A DNA stretch of 64,000 nucleotides from Stomorhina lunata (lineage: Eukaryota; Arthropoda; Insecta; Diptera; Rhiniidae). The stretch is from positions 11,410,464 to 11,474,463 of the forward strand of contig OW121743.1 in the NCBI GenBank assembly GCA_933228675.1, in the 5' to 3' direction. Of the stretch, positions 1-10,111 are shown in pieces. The stretch's first letter is position 1. Each line of letters opens with the position of its first letter. Under the pieces are notes generated by a model, which worked only from the letters and a program-made list of their open reading frames with translations, had not been told where the DNA came from and made no database searches. The position numbers and the translations under genes are program-made.

Positions 1-36
1 CCCACCATCAACAAGAATGAGAGGTACATTGTTATA

Positions 37-352
37 TATATATATATAATTCCCCGACAACATTCCAATTGGAACAAGGGGTACTTCTCTCAGACCATGA
101 GCTGCACCCGATTCTATTTTTAGACTCATTGAAAGGGACCTACGTTTTAACGCCGGCTCCGAACGGCAAATGCATTAGTTAGAGAAGTTTTTCATAGCCT
201 AATACTCAATAACCAGTGGCTAGCTGAGTTATGAGGTGAACCGCCGCTTTTTGAAAATTACTTCTTTTCAAGTGGGTCTGACAGGGATTGAACTTGGGAC
301 CTCTGGTATGCTAGGCGGATGACTAACCTGCTATACCACGGCGGTTCACGAT
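37..352 (-). mobile_element. tRNA-derived SINE with 12-bp target-site duplication
   Basis: Read on the minus strand, the element opens with a tRNA-like head (about 352 to 280) that has an A-box-like stretch (TGGTATAGCAGGTTAG) and a B-box-like stretch (AAGTTCAATCCC). It ends in a (TA)n tail at 37-50. The direct repeat TACATTGTTATA sits on both sides (25-36 and 353-364), as expected for LINE-mediated insertion. The tail half (about 50-130) and the head match the second copy at 6830-7012. This copy carries about 150 extra bases in the middle (roughly 130-280) that the other copy lacks, so it is a longer or composite subfamily member. SINEs are transcribed by RNA polymerase III and encode no protein. 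Confidence 0.85.
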
Positions 353-364
353 TACATTGTTATA

Positions 365-2110
365 CATTGTTATATCTACAATTAAAATTAAAAAATGATT
401 TTACCCTAAGATCCCTTTCTCTATGGGCCGTCAGATATTAAGATTGCACCTACGAAATTAGATAGCTATCAATCAATGTTAAGTGCAGACATTATACACG
501 GCAGATGCATTAGGAACTCCTAGCAAAATATATAGACCTGTCATATTACTATCAACGTGTTAATCCTAACTACATATTAAGAGCAAAGAAAAGTATTTAA
601 CAGCTTCTAAGCCAGTATTGTGTAACATACCTTAGGGATTTTCAAAATAATTGAGTTTGCAAAAAGTTTTATAAAAGTTGATATATAAAAATATACGTTT
701 TTTGGCAAAACATTTGGTTTGAATGATATTCTTTAACTATCAGGGAACTTTTGACAAATAAGTTGGAATGTAGTGAAGGTTATATATTATATATTATTTA
801 TATGACCCTAAAAGTAGGCTGCACAAATATTTCTGAAATGTTTTGCATTTCGATCGATATCAAATGCGGCGATTTGGTCTCTGCTTTAAAAGAAATTTAT
901 GTTCTTGTAACTTTCTTGAAATTTATCCCATTAAAAGGAAAAACAACCAAAAATTACCCAAGATTTTTTCTTTCTAACTCAAAAATTTTTCTCAGTGTTC
1001 TTACTTTTTTATGCATAAAACGTTTTAAATTTGTTTATTTATTTAGGAAAAAAATTATCTGTTTTTTTTTTCAAATTTTCGTTAATTTAAATTGTCACGT
1101 TTTTATCTAATAAATATTAATTAAAATTTTTGTATTTTTTGCTTTGGGTTGCGGTTTTTAAGTCTTCAATTCATCAATGGTTAAAGGGAAGTTAAATTAA
1201 ATTATTTTAAATGAGTTTTTAAAAGCCAATTTAATTTAAAGTATTTACTAGTAGCCAAGCTATTTGTTTAAATAGAAACAATTAAATTCTATTAAAAAAA
1301 GTGTCAAAATTTATGGAAAATATATAAGAGGGTCAGCGATATATTAAAAAAGTATTGATGAGTTTTAAAATATTAGGGGGAAAAGTTGGGCTAAGGCAAT
1401 TGATTTATGGATTTTTAGCAATAAATTTTAATGCATAACAAAACAGAAATTTTTAAATTCGAAACTTAATAATTTAGTGAGAAAACCATAATTTATGTGG
1501 TTATATTGACCACATATGGTGACAAAATGACAACCATGTTGTCAATTTGGAAACTTCCATTAATGATCTTAGATACCTTAAATGCTAATATCCCCAACTT
1601 TTTATAACTTAAACTTCTTCTCCATCAAATTATTTATTTTATTCATTCTCATCCCCTGTCATGATTCATAAGAATCAATTGCAAATGCTTATAAATTTTT
1701 GGAAAAACCACAAAATAATTATTTAAAAATACATAAATAAATTAAATTGAAACCACTACAATACTCCTCATATTTGTCCTCTTGATTCGTTTATGGTGTG
1801 AAATAAATTAATGGATAAATAAATATTTAATTGAATAAACTGACAATATCACTTGAACAAAAAATACAAATCAAATAAATAAATATTATATTCGAGCATT
1901 GGAATATGAAATTGAAGTGCCCAGGGGAATGATGCATAAAAACTGCAGCTGAAGTGATGCATAAATAATGTATTTCTTACGAATCTTGTAATGATTTATT
2001 TTATGGGAAGTGAAATAAATTGTTAAAGGTAGGTTTTGAAAAAAAAATTCTAAGAACTGGGACCAAAAAGCCGCATTCGATATATAAGATATTTGAGAAA
2101 CATTTTTGTA
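365..2110. other. A+T-rich DNA without a recognised gene
   Basis: No supported gene. The open frame at 751-1110 is a chance reading of A+T-rich DNA. About 815-900 holds a short dispersed repeat that recurs inverted at about 2055-2130 and 61490-61560, and in the same orientation near 31070-31130. Its recognisable parts are TATTTCTGAAAT and a nearby AATGCGGCGATTT. Confidence 0.5.
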
Positions 2111-2114
2111 GCAT

Positions 2115-2700
2115 ACTTTCAGGATGAATAATATGTTTGTTCCCGTACTCTCAAATCGATTTTGCCTAATTTCAATACCCACATCTTCCTAGAAATGAAA
2201 AATATCTTTGCCAAGTTTTAGTGAAGTAGCTCCTTTTGTTTAGGAGTTATGGAGCTTTCAACAGACAGATGGACAGGCAGACGGACATCGCTAAATCGTC
2301 TTAGAACTTCATAATAATTCAGAATATATATCACTTTTAGTTTTTGAGCCAATATTAAGGAAATTTAAAACGGAATGACAATCTCAATATACCTCCCATT
2401 CTTTTTGATGATGAGTATAAAAAGGGGATGTTATATATATGAGAACTATAGCGAAATGCTGACCGATTGTCACAAAATTTTTTACATTACCTGGTATTTA
2501 TAGAAAGCTTAATTATGCAAAATTTGGTGGCCATAGCTGTCATAGTTAATATATAGTATAGCTTTTAACTTGCGTTTATGGCATTTTAGTGGTTTTTATA
2601 TGAAAGCTATAGTCAAATATGGACCAATTCCTATAAAATTTGATATACTGACCAAAAGTTGAATAAAACTTCTCTATTCTAAATTTAGTCCAAAGTTGTC
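2115..2700 (+). repeat. Dispersed DINE/mini-me-like repeat, two partial copies
   Basis: The stretch 2140-2425 contains the GACAGACGGACATCGCT-type segment (here with only a few GACA/GACG units at about 2261-2290). It is followed by AGAATATATATCACTTTT, GGAATGACAATCTCAATATA and a TTTTTGATGATGAGTATAAAA end. A second partial copy of the upstream half follows at about 2430-2700 (GACCGATTGTCACAAAATTT). The same blocks recur at 49996-51280 and 54300-55650. No protein is encoded. Assignment to the Helitron-related DINE/mini-me group rests on the general design (short non-coding element with a GTCY/GACA microsatellite seed), not on a database match. Confidence 0.6.
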
Positions 2701-2955
2701 AGAAATTACACAAAAAACAGGATCACGTTTGAGTAAGTTTTTGGATGAATAATATGTTTGTTCCCGTACTCTAATGAAACTTCCCAAAATAGCCCAAATT
2801 TGTCAGAAATAACTCAAAAAACAGGAACACGTTTGAGTAAGTTTGGATGAATAATATGTTTGTTCCCATACTCTAATAAGACTTCCCAAAATATTCCGAA
2901 GTTGTCAGAAAATACTCAAAAAACAGGAACATGTTTGAGTAAGTTTGGGTTATTT
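2650..2955. repeat. Tandem repeat, ~104-bp period, ~2.7 copies
   Basis: The string ACAGGAACACGTTTGAGTAAG and close variants appear at about 2716, 2821 and 2923. The same flanking text about nuclear phrase GATGAATAATATGTTTGTTC repeats between them, giving periods of about 105 and 102 bases. That latter phrase also occurs once outside the tandem at about 2123, inside the neighbouring dispersed repeat. Confidence 0.8.
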
Positions 2956-2992
2956 CGTGAAAGTAAAGGAACACATATTATAACTTCTTAAT

Positions 2993-3870
2993 ATGCGACC
3001 CGGTCTATGAAAAACAATAACAAAATTTCGAAAAATTAGCAAAAAATTTCGAAAAATAAGCTAATTTTTCGAAATTTTATTTCGACCGGGTCACATATAT
3101 AAAAATAATGCCACTATTCGTTGTAATTTTATAACTCAAGACCAGGCTCACCTGTCCAAGACAAATGCTTAGGCTTTGTTTGGACTATTTAGTGGGTGGT
3201 TTATGTGAACTTTGCTCAAAATCGGTCGAGCGGTTCTTCATTTATCACATTTTTTGTAACAAATTAATTTGCATATTTTTAAGTTTATGAAATCTATGGA
3301 AATTTTTTATATTTACATATATGTAAATATAAAAAATTTCCATAGATTTTAAAAACATATATGTAAATATAAAAAATTTCCATAGATTTTAAAAACATAT
3401 ATGTAAATATAAAAAATTTCCATAGATTTTATAAATATATATGTAAATATAAAAAATTTCCATAGATTTTATAAACATATATGTAAATATAAACAATTTC
3501 CATAGATTTTATAAACATATATGTAAATATAAAAAATTTCCATATATTTTATAAACATATATGTAAATATAAAAAATTTCCATAGATTTTATAACCATAT
3601 ATGTAAATATAAAAAATTTCTATAGATTTGAAAAACTCTAAAAAAATACAAATTAATTTGTTACAAAAAAAATTTGATAAATGAAGAACCGCTCGACCGA
3701 TTTTGAGCAAACTTCACATAAACCATCCACTAAATAGTCCGAAGTTCGGATTCCGAACAAAGCCTAAACATTTGTTTTAGACAGGTGAGCGCGCTCTTGA
3801 GTTATAAAATCACAACGAAATGTGGCATTATTTTTATATATGTGACCCAGTCTATGAAAGCTAGCTAATT
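2993..3870. mobile_element. Fold-back element with long inverted arms
   Basis: The left arm (about 3083-3308) and right arm (about 3633-3855) are inverted copies of each other. Both contain a GGGTCACATATATAAAAATA end, an AATGCCAC stretch, the phrase AAACCACCCACTAAATAGTC or its variant, and AGAACCGCTCGACCGATTTT. A shorter inverted repeat of the GACCCGGTC end lies just outside the left arm (2998-3090). Between the arms lies an array of 40-bp units. There is no coding capacity. The organisation resembles fold-back or MITE-like DNA elements. I cannot name the family, and target duplications were not clear. Confidence 0.7.
3315..3634. repeat. 40-bp minisatellite, about 8 copies
   Basis: Units of the form ACATATATGTAAATATAAAA followed by AATTTCCATAGATTTTATAA start at about 3315 and recur every 40 bases to about 3595, with few substitutions. 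The array forms the loop region of the fold-back element around it. Each unit contains the palindrome ACATATATGT. Confidence 0.92.
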
Positions 3871-3959
3871 TTTCGAAATTTTTCAAAATTTGTATCTAAT
3901 AATAATATAGTTTCCATATATTGTGTAAACTCTATAAATTATTTTCTATATATGTGCAG

Positions 3960-4642
3960 TAGAGTGGAGCGAAAAACAACATTTATAGAAAATCGATACA
4001 CCTGGGTTAAAAATTAATGCTCTACATCCTAAGGTGCTCAGAAAAAACATTTTGTCTTTTGAGGTGGCGCACAGGACATTTATTTCTAAGACCCTTTTGT
4101 ATGGGGGAAAATATGAGTTTTTTTGGTTTTTGGTAAATTTCAATCAATAAATTTATGCTTTTGGCAAAACTAATAATTGGATGTAGAAGACAACTAAATC
4201 AGCTTTCATAAGAGTCATAAAAACTAAAATTCCATGCAGTAGTTTTTAAGTTATTGCAATTTGCCCCAGAAAATTCGTGTCTTTTTCGACACGCCTAAGG
4301 ATATGCAGCAAAAAATTAACTTTAGAGTACAGAAATTACAAAGTAAGACATTCTTTATCATCTAAAGACTTATAAGTACTAAATAATTGAAATTTTATAA
4401 AATATAATTAAATTTTTTAAGTTTTTTTATACAAGAAAATGGTACTTTCTTATAAGGACCGTTTCAAAACTCACTTTTTAAATTTTAGAAAATTTTATCA
4501 AAAAAATATTAAATATTCAAAATTTTTGATCGGCATGTTAAAACAGACAGATGTGTTAATACAATCTAAAAAAGTTTAGTCTGATATCCGATATGGTTTC
4601 ATCGTACTGATGACTTGAAATCGTAAAATTTCGCGAAAAAGT
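3960..4642 (+). repeat. 0.7-kb dispersed repeat, copy 1
   Basis: The stretch from TAGAGTGGAGCGAAAAACAA to TTCGCGAAAAAGT aligns along its whole length with 53253-53952 in the same orientation. Shared blocks include GGTGGCGCACAGGACATTTA, CATGCAGTAGTTTTTAAGTT and GATCGGCAT with GTTAAAACAGACAGATGTG. A shorter inverted match lies at 46330-46480. No coding frame is shared between copies, so this is a non-coding dispersed element of unknown class. Confidence 0.85.
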
Positions 4643-4744
4643 GGCAAATTAAAATTGTCACAATCTAGCCTCTGGTCACTGTCTATAATTATTGTCCAGG
4701 TCTTTATATTATTGACATATAAATAATTTTAATAGGAATAAATA

Positions 4745-4860
4745 ATTGCAGAAATTGATGTTGTTGTGATTGGACCTCGAACCCAGGCTCAATGTTTTAT
4801 GTTATGCTTAGTAGTCGACGTGTTAAACAACTAACCTACAGTCATAGCTATATTCTAGTC
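4745..4860 (-). mobile_element. tRNA-derived SINE fragment, second family
   Basis: On the minus strand this reads as a tRNA-like unit: A-box-like TAGGTTAGTTG, then CATTGAGCCTGGGTTCGAGG with the B-box core GGTTCGA, then CAATTTCTG. The stretch from CATTGAGCCTGGGTTCGA through CAATTTCTG recurs at 55955-56060 on the same strand. It differs from the SINE at 37-352. It could instead be a pair of tRNA pseudogenes, but the shared sequence downstream of the tRNA part favours a SINE. Confidence 0.6.
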
Positions 4861-5848
4861 ATTATCTACGACATTATTATGAATAGACTTTTTGGTTGTA
4901 AGTAGCAATTTATTCCTTATAAGACTCTTAAACATCTTCTGTGCCATATTCAAATATTTCCTTAACCAAGCTTCCACTAATTGGTTGCTTAAATGAAAAG
5001 CTGCGTTTGTGTCATCCCGAAATGGTTTGAAATAATTTATTGCCATTAATCAGTAACTTCACCCTAAAGAAATGAAACAAACTTGACAGAATTAAAGCAA
5101 TTAAATGAAATATACAGAAAATATTTTACAAACTGCCATTTACGAAAAAAAAATATGTCAAAACTTCGAAATGCTTGGTCGTAGTGGGGACATATGGTAT
5201 AAGCTATGACTTTATATTGAACACATTTAAGATAGCGAAAGTTATTAAGCAAAAACAAAAAGTAATGAATTTTATAAATGAGTAAGAAAAAAACACTTTT
5301 ATCGAAAGATAAAGAAGATGTAACAAAAAAAAAAAATTCAAAAAAATAAAGATTTTTTCGATATTTTTAAAGCCATTAAGCGTAACATCAGATGACCTAA
5401 ATTATTTATATTAAGTAAATTTTACTATTAAAACGTTTAAAATTTACTTTTAACATAAAATCTTAAAAGCAAATCATGAGTAATGACTGGGTTTGTAGAG
5501 TAATTTTACTCTACTTTTGTGTTTTTTTTACAGCTAAAATGTTAACCCTTTCAGAACCGTTGGGGTCTTAAGCCAAACTTTGTCAAGTTCATTCATAAAA
5601 CTAATTTTACTTTTTTTTAATTATCTTTCTAAACATTTGCTGAAATTCAGTTAACACTCATTTCTTTTTTAATTCGATGGACTCTCAAAGACCTTGATTG
5701 GGAGAAACTAACTACATTGTCACGGGCCTATATTATTCGACCATTCTTTATATAATCTAGCAAAAAAAATCTAATCAGGCAGCGCTGGCTTTGAATAGAC
5801 CACTGACTTTGCAAAGACAATTTTATGTAAGTGTGAGCGGGACAAACA
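4861..5848. other. A+T-rich DNA without a recognised gene
   Basis: Several short open frames occur on the minus strand but none has a recognisable domain. No repeat structure was seen beyond homopolymer runs. Confidence 0.4.
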
Positions 5849-5967
5849 TAGTTGCGCCTCGTTAAATTGTAAGGGCTGATGTTGAATGTGAACCACACCT
5901 AAACGCCAAGTTTTTTTTCCGAATTTTATTTGACATTTCTCTATTTCAGACTTACTCAATTTGAACC

Positions 5968-7207
5968 ATGGAGAGATACACAATGAAAACAACGTGTTAA
6001 AGTTATCACTTCGTGATTTTTTTTGGTCAATTTGATCGTCCAAATGTGCGTACAATCGCAAAAATCGTGGAAAAATTCGAGCAAACCGGGTCTGTAGAAG
6101 ATGTGAGAACACCAGTGCATGCTCGTACAGCTCGTACTGCCGAAAATATTGGTGCTGTTCGCGATAGTGTGGCTGAAGAGCCGTCCACCTCAACTCATTG
6201 TCGTGCCCGACAATTGCATCTCTCACGCTCGTCGTTGATGAACATTAGGCATAAAGACTTGCATTTACACGCTTACGAGGTGCAATTGGCTCAAGAACTA
6301 AAGCCTCTTGACCATTCCAAACGTCGTGAATGGGCAGAATTTTGGCAAGAAATGGCAACAGTGGATGATCAATTTTCGAAGAAAATCATCTTCAGTGATG
6401 AGGCACATTTTCGCCTGAGTGGATTCGTCAATAAACAGAATTGCCGCATTTGGGCGAATGAGAATCCAAGAGTGATTGTCGAAAAACCAATGCACCCACA
6501 AAAAGTGACTGTTTGGTGCGGTTTATGGGCTGGCGGCATCATCGAGCCGTATTTTTTCCAAAATGAGGCAGGTCAGGCAGTTAATGTGAATGGTGTTCGC
6601 TATCGTGAGATGATAATGAACTTTTTTTGGCCCGAATTGAGAGATATAGATGTGGACGATATGTGGTTTCAGCAGGACGGTGCCACTTGCCACACAGCTA
6701 ACGAAACAATGGCTCTTTTGCGCAACAAACTCAATGACCGTGTTATCTCACGTAATGGCGATGTCAATTGGCCGCCAAGATCATGTGATTTGATACCGTT
6801 GGACTTTTTTCTTTGGGGTTATTTGAAAGTGAACCGCCGTGGTATAGCAGGTTAGTCATCCGCCTAGCATACCAGAGGCCCAAGTTCGATCCCTGGGCCT
6901 CAGGTCCCTTTCAATGAGTCTAAAAACAGAATCGGATGCAGCTCATTGTCTGAGAGAAGTACCCCTTGTTCCAATTGGAATGTTGTCGGGGAATTATATA
7001 TATGTTTACATATATTTGAAAGAAAAGGTGTACGTCGATAAGCCAGCAACAATTCAAGAACTAAAGGATGAGATAATTCGGCACATTAACGGCATAGAAC
7101 CTCCATTATGCCTCAGGGTCATCAAAAATTTGGACCAACGGATGGTCGCGGCGCCCATTTGGCCGATATTTTGTTCCATACATAATTGGGTAATACCTAT
7201 TTCCTAA
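5968..7207 (+). pseudogene. Mariner-superfamily transposase, broken
   Basis: The product is the DDD-type transposase that cuts and pastes the element. The likely start at 5968 reads MERYT, a common mariner opening. A stop follows ten codons later (5998), and part of the N-terminal helix-turn-helix region is missing before FDRPNVRTIAKIVEKFEQTG. From 6013 the frame is open to the SINE. The first catalytic Asp is in IIFSDEAHF (about 6389), the second in WFQQDGATCHTA (about 6678) and the third in WPPRSCDLIPLDFFLWG (about 6789), with about 36 residues between the last two by my count. A SINE at 6830 then splits the gene. The C-terminal end resumes after the second target duplication (EKVYVDKPATIQELKDEI) and stops at 7207. 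It is related to, but clearly diverged from, the copies at 37.2-38.1 and 39.9-41.2 kb. It cannot make an active enzyme as it stands. Confidence 0.9.
6830..7012 (+). mobile_element. tRNA-derived SINE inserted in mariner transposase, 10-bp TSD
   Basis: The element starts TGAACCGCCGTGGTATAGCA, with A-box-like and B-box (AAGTTCGATCCC) promoter parts, and ends in an A+T-rich tail. TATTTGAAAG occurs immediately before (6820-6829) and after (7013-7022). Removing the SINE plus one copy restores the transposase frame across GYLKEKVY. It is the same family as 37-352 but lacks that copy's internal 150 bases. Confidence 0.93.
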
Positions 7208-7263
7208 ATAGTTTGTGTTTTATTCAAAATCAACATCGGCCCTTGAAATTTAACCACCCGATA

Positions 7264-8326
7264 TAATGTGTCGGTGTAAAAGCTCAAAAGCTCTTTTGTC
7301 AAAGTTCATAACTTATATTGTAGATCCGGACGGCTCCGCTTTATATGACAAAAAAAACAAACAAATTTTCGGTTCTAAAAGAGTTAAGTGTTTGAGTTTC
7401 AGTTATTCAGTTAAATGAAACACGTAAGTTATTATGACTTAAAAAGTAAATTGCACGTTTTCATAATTTATTAACAATTAAACTCACGTTTATTTGGTTA
7501 AGATCAAGACAAAAGTCGTAATTATTTTACAAAATTTAAGCTAAATTGGTCACACCTTCAATGAAAGTGATTTTTATGAAAGAACTTTTCAAAAACGGTT
7601 AAAAATCAAAGAGTTTTTAAAAATTTTGAAATGAAAAAGAAGAAAAATCTTTATAAATATTCCAACAAATCAAAATCTCTAGTTTTTACTTTAATATAAA
7701 ACTTTAGAAATACTTTCTATCTTTATAGCCCTTCCGATAATTTGGAACCATTCTTTGCAACCAACAAACCTCTTTTCAAGCATCACTTCCTCTTTTCAAA
7801 TCTACACCTTAAAATATCTCGAAAAAAAATCTCTCCATCTCTTTCCTTCACACTCGTTCTTTTGTTTTTTTTTTCTTGTCACATTTAAATACCCGTTTTT
7901 ATGACTGTCATTCTGACACGTTATATAAATAAATTATATGAGATTAAATATTGTCTTTGCGCCACTTTTTTTGTGTCTCTTTTTTGCACTTGGTTCTGTC
8001 GCGGTTGGTTTGCATGTAAAATGCCGGAGATCTAAGAGCGTGTTCATATGTGTAGTTGCCAATTTTGTCATAGTTTCTTCTTTGGTCCGTCTGAAAAGCT
8101 TACATTGTTATGTTTGTACATAAAATTTTGAAAAAGGCAAAAAAATGTCCAGTTGGTTATGACGACTTCGAGATGCCCTTTAACTGACTAAATAAAACCG
8201 ATGCCGTAGCATTCCACATTTTCACTATTACTTAACATTTCCACCTCAAACACAATGAGACTCGATTTGTTGATGAATCTTCGTAATTGTCTTCTAAGAT
8301 ATCGACAAGTCTAAATTGTCTGAAAG
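7264..8326. other. Non-repetitive A+T-rich DNA, no supported gene
   Basis: I see no domain or repeat. A 61-codon frame at 7938-8123 starts with a hydrophobic stretch and has a TATATAAATAAA motif just upstream, but nothing else supports a gene. Confidence 0.35.
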
Positions 8327-8328
8327 TA

Positions 8329-9255
8329 AAGGGTGTCCCAACTAGAACGCAATTTTTAAATTTTAAATAAAACACAGATATTAAAAAAAACGTAAAACTT
8401 AATTGTATCGTAAAGTAGACAGTGTGAGGTTATGTATGGAACAAGATATCGTGCAGATGGCCGCCGCGGCTTTGCTGGCACACACGCGATCTTTTAATGA
8501 AATTTTCAATGACCTTTTTGCATAAATGCTGCGGCCTATTCGCACAAACCATCGACTTCAAAAAACCCCAAAGAAAAAAATCTAAAAGTGTTAAATCGCA
8601 CGATCTAGGCGGACAATTCTGGTCTCCAAAACGCGAAATAACACTACCGGGAAATGAGTGATGTAGAAATTTAATTGTTTTTTGCATAAATGCTGCGGCC
8701 TATTCGCATAAATCATAGACTTAAAAAAAACCCCATAGAAAAAAATCTAAAAGTGTTAAATCGCACGATCTAGGCGGACAATTCTGGTCTCCAAAACGCG
8801 AAATAACACTACCGGGAAATGAGTGATGTAGCAAACCACATGCCCTCCACATTAATTTCTTCAATTATAAGCAAGAAAAAACTGGTTATCATTTCACGAT
8901 ACCGAACACCATTGACTGTTTGAGCTTGAACTGCCTCATTTTCATAAAAAATGGTCCAATGATTCCTCCAGCCTAAAAACCACACCACACAGTGACACGT
9001 TGAGGATGCATTTGCTTCTCGTGAATCACTCGAGGATTTTCCTCAGCCCAAATGCGACAATTCTATGGGGGCTCGTCACTGAAGATGATTTTATGCAAAA
9101 AGGTCATTGAAAATTTCATTAAAAGATCGCGATATCTTGTTCCATACATAACCTCATTCTGTCTACTTTATGACATAATAAAGTTCTACGATTTTTTTTT
9201 TAATATCTGTGTTTTATTTAAAATTTAAAAATTGCGTTCTAGTTGGGACACCCTT
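8329..9255 (-). mobile_element. Mariner relic converted to a fold-back by inverted 3' ends
   Basis: Perfect terminal inverted repeats of about 57 bp begin AAGGGTGTCCCAACTAGAAC at 8329 and end with its complement at 9255, flanked by TA on both sides (8327-8328, 9256-9257). The inverted match continues inward to about 8527 on the left and 9089 on the right, with one ~35-bp gap in the right arm. It includes transposase C-terminal coding sequence. The right end is therefore a copy of the 3' end rather than the original 5' end. Inside, a 164-bp segment is tandemly duplicated (cataaatgctgcgg at 8521 and 8685). Confidence 0.88.
8430..9085 (-). pseudogene. Mariner transposase fragments
   Basis: On the minus strand, going from high to low coordinates, recognisable pieces are: KIIFSDE (first catalytic Asp), WAEENPRVIHEKQMHPQRVT, VTVWCG, a glycine-rich AGGIIGP-like turn, NGVRYREMI, and finally CPPRSCDLTLLDFFLWG (third catalytic Asp) running into a C-terminal end at about 8430. 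The central part with the second Asp is lost, and the third-Asp segment is present twice because of the 164-bp tandem duplication. Stops (for example in GF*AGG) and missing blocks make it non-functional. The DNA-binding N-terminal region is absent, replaced by the inverted copy of the 3' end. Confidence 0.85.
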
Positions 9256-9257
9256 TA

Positions 9258-10111
9258 TTATGAAATAACAAATTTTGGTCTGGTGGGGTTCAGTAACCAA
9301 CCAATCAATTCAAGTCAGACGATCCATATTTGGCCCTAATATGTCTCATTATAATAAGACCTTATACAAGCTTTCGAATACTAACGTCCACTTCTAGATT
9401 AGATATAGATCGGGATTTATGTTGTACCACTTGTTCTAATTGGAGTTTTGTTGTGGAAATTGTTATTATTTATGTTGTTAAACTTTCTTCCATATCTAAG
9501 AAAGCTATCTTTCATGGTAGCTTTTTTGTATAGTAAACCTTTTGTATGGCGAGTAAACCTCTAATGAAATTCTATCAAGTCAGTCACTGATACTGTATGT
9601 GTTGGATGTTGGGATGGCACCTCCCAAATCCTTGTGCCAGCTGCTGTAGCAGGAGGATTTCTTGAGTGATTACCCTTTGGAGTAGTATATTCTGTTATGT
9701 TGTTTCTTTCCATGCTTAAAACATCGTAAGTGCTAAGTTGATGGATAATGAGTCCAAAGACAAGAGCCACATTTGTAAAGCAAGCCGCTAGATCCGAAAC
9801 ATACGGCCGCATGCTGCCGCAACTAACATGTTGAACAGACGTTACAGTTTCGTACTTAACCATTTAACATGTGGAACAGACGCTGTAGTTTTGTACTTTA
9901 CCAAGTAAAATTATCTTAGACTCTAAGACCAAACCTGACGGAATGGCTCCAAGATGACTCTCTCTCACGTTAGCTTTGACCTAGAATCCCACTCGAGTTG
10001 TTTACCGCATCTTTAACTAAGTTGCTCAGGTTTCCAGGATGTACCAGGAGGAGGGTTGAGTAGGAATTGAATACAGTTATTAGCTGTTAGCAGGAAGGCC
10101 AGGCAACAACT
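9258..10111. other. No supported gene; small local duplication
   Basis: A sequence of about 38 bp centred on AACATG..GAACAGACG..GT and TTCGTACTTAACC is duplicated at 9827-9864 and 9866-9903. A 100-codon frame on the minus strand (9561-9863) covers this region but resembles nothing I know and has no supporting context. Confidence 0.4.

Larger units (their letters stand above)
5851..7261 (+). mobile_element. Mariner-type DNA transposon, interrupted by a SINE
   Basis: The ends are inverted copies. Near the left end GTTAAATTGTAAGGGCTGAT (5861-5880) matches the reverse complement of the right end, GGTTAAATTTCAAGGGCCGA (about 7257-7238). A TA dinucleotide flanks each side (5849-5850 and 7262-7263), the Tc1/mariner target duplication. 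Without the 183-bp SINE and one copy of its target duplication the element is about 1.2 kb, a normal mariner length. The left terminal repeat is more diverged than the right. Confidence 0.75.

Noticed and set aside
280..352. Functional tRNA gene
   Set aside because: The tRNA-like part lies inside a SINE with a tail and target duplications, and the arms do not form a good cloverleaf by eye.
5771..6226. 151-codon minus-strand frame across the first mariner
   Set aside because: It is the antisense shadow of the transposase N-terminal region and the terminal repeat.
7938..8123. Small secreted peptide gene (hydrophobic start, TATA-like motif upstream)
   Set aside because: Only 61 codons, no recognisable family, no repeat of the signal elsewhere. 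A hydrophobic N-terminus is easy to get by chance in T-rich DNA.
9561..9863. 100-codon open frame on the minus strand
   Set aside because: No recognised domain; overlaps a local duplication and has no neighbouring exon or promoter signal.
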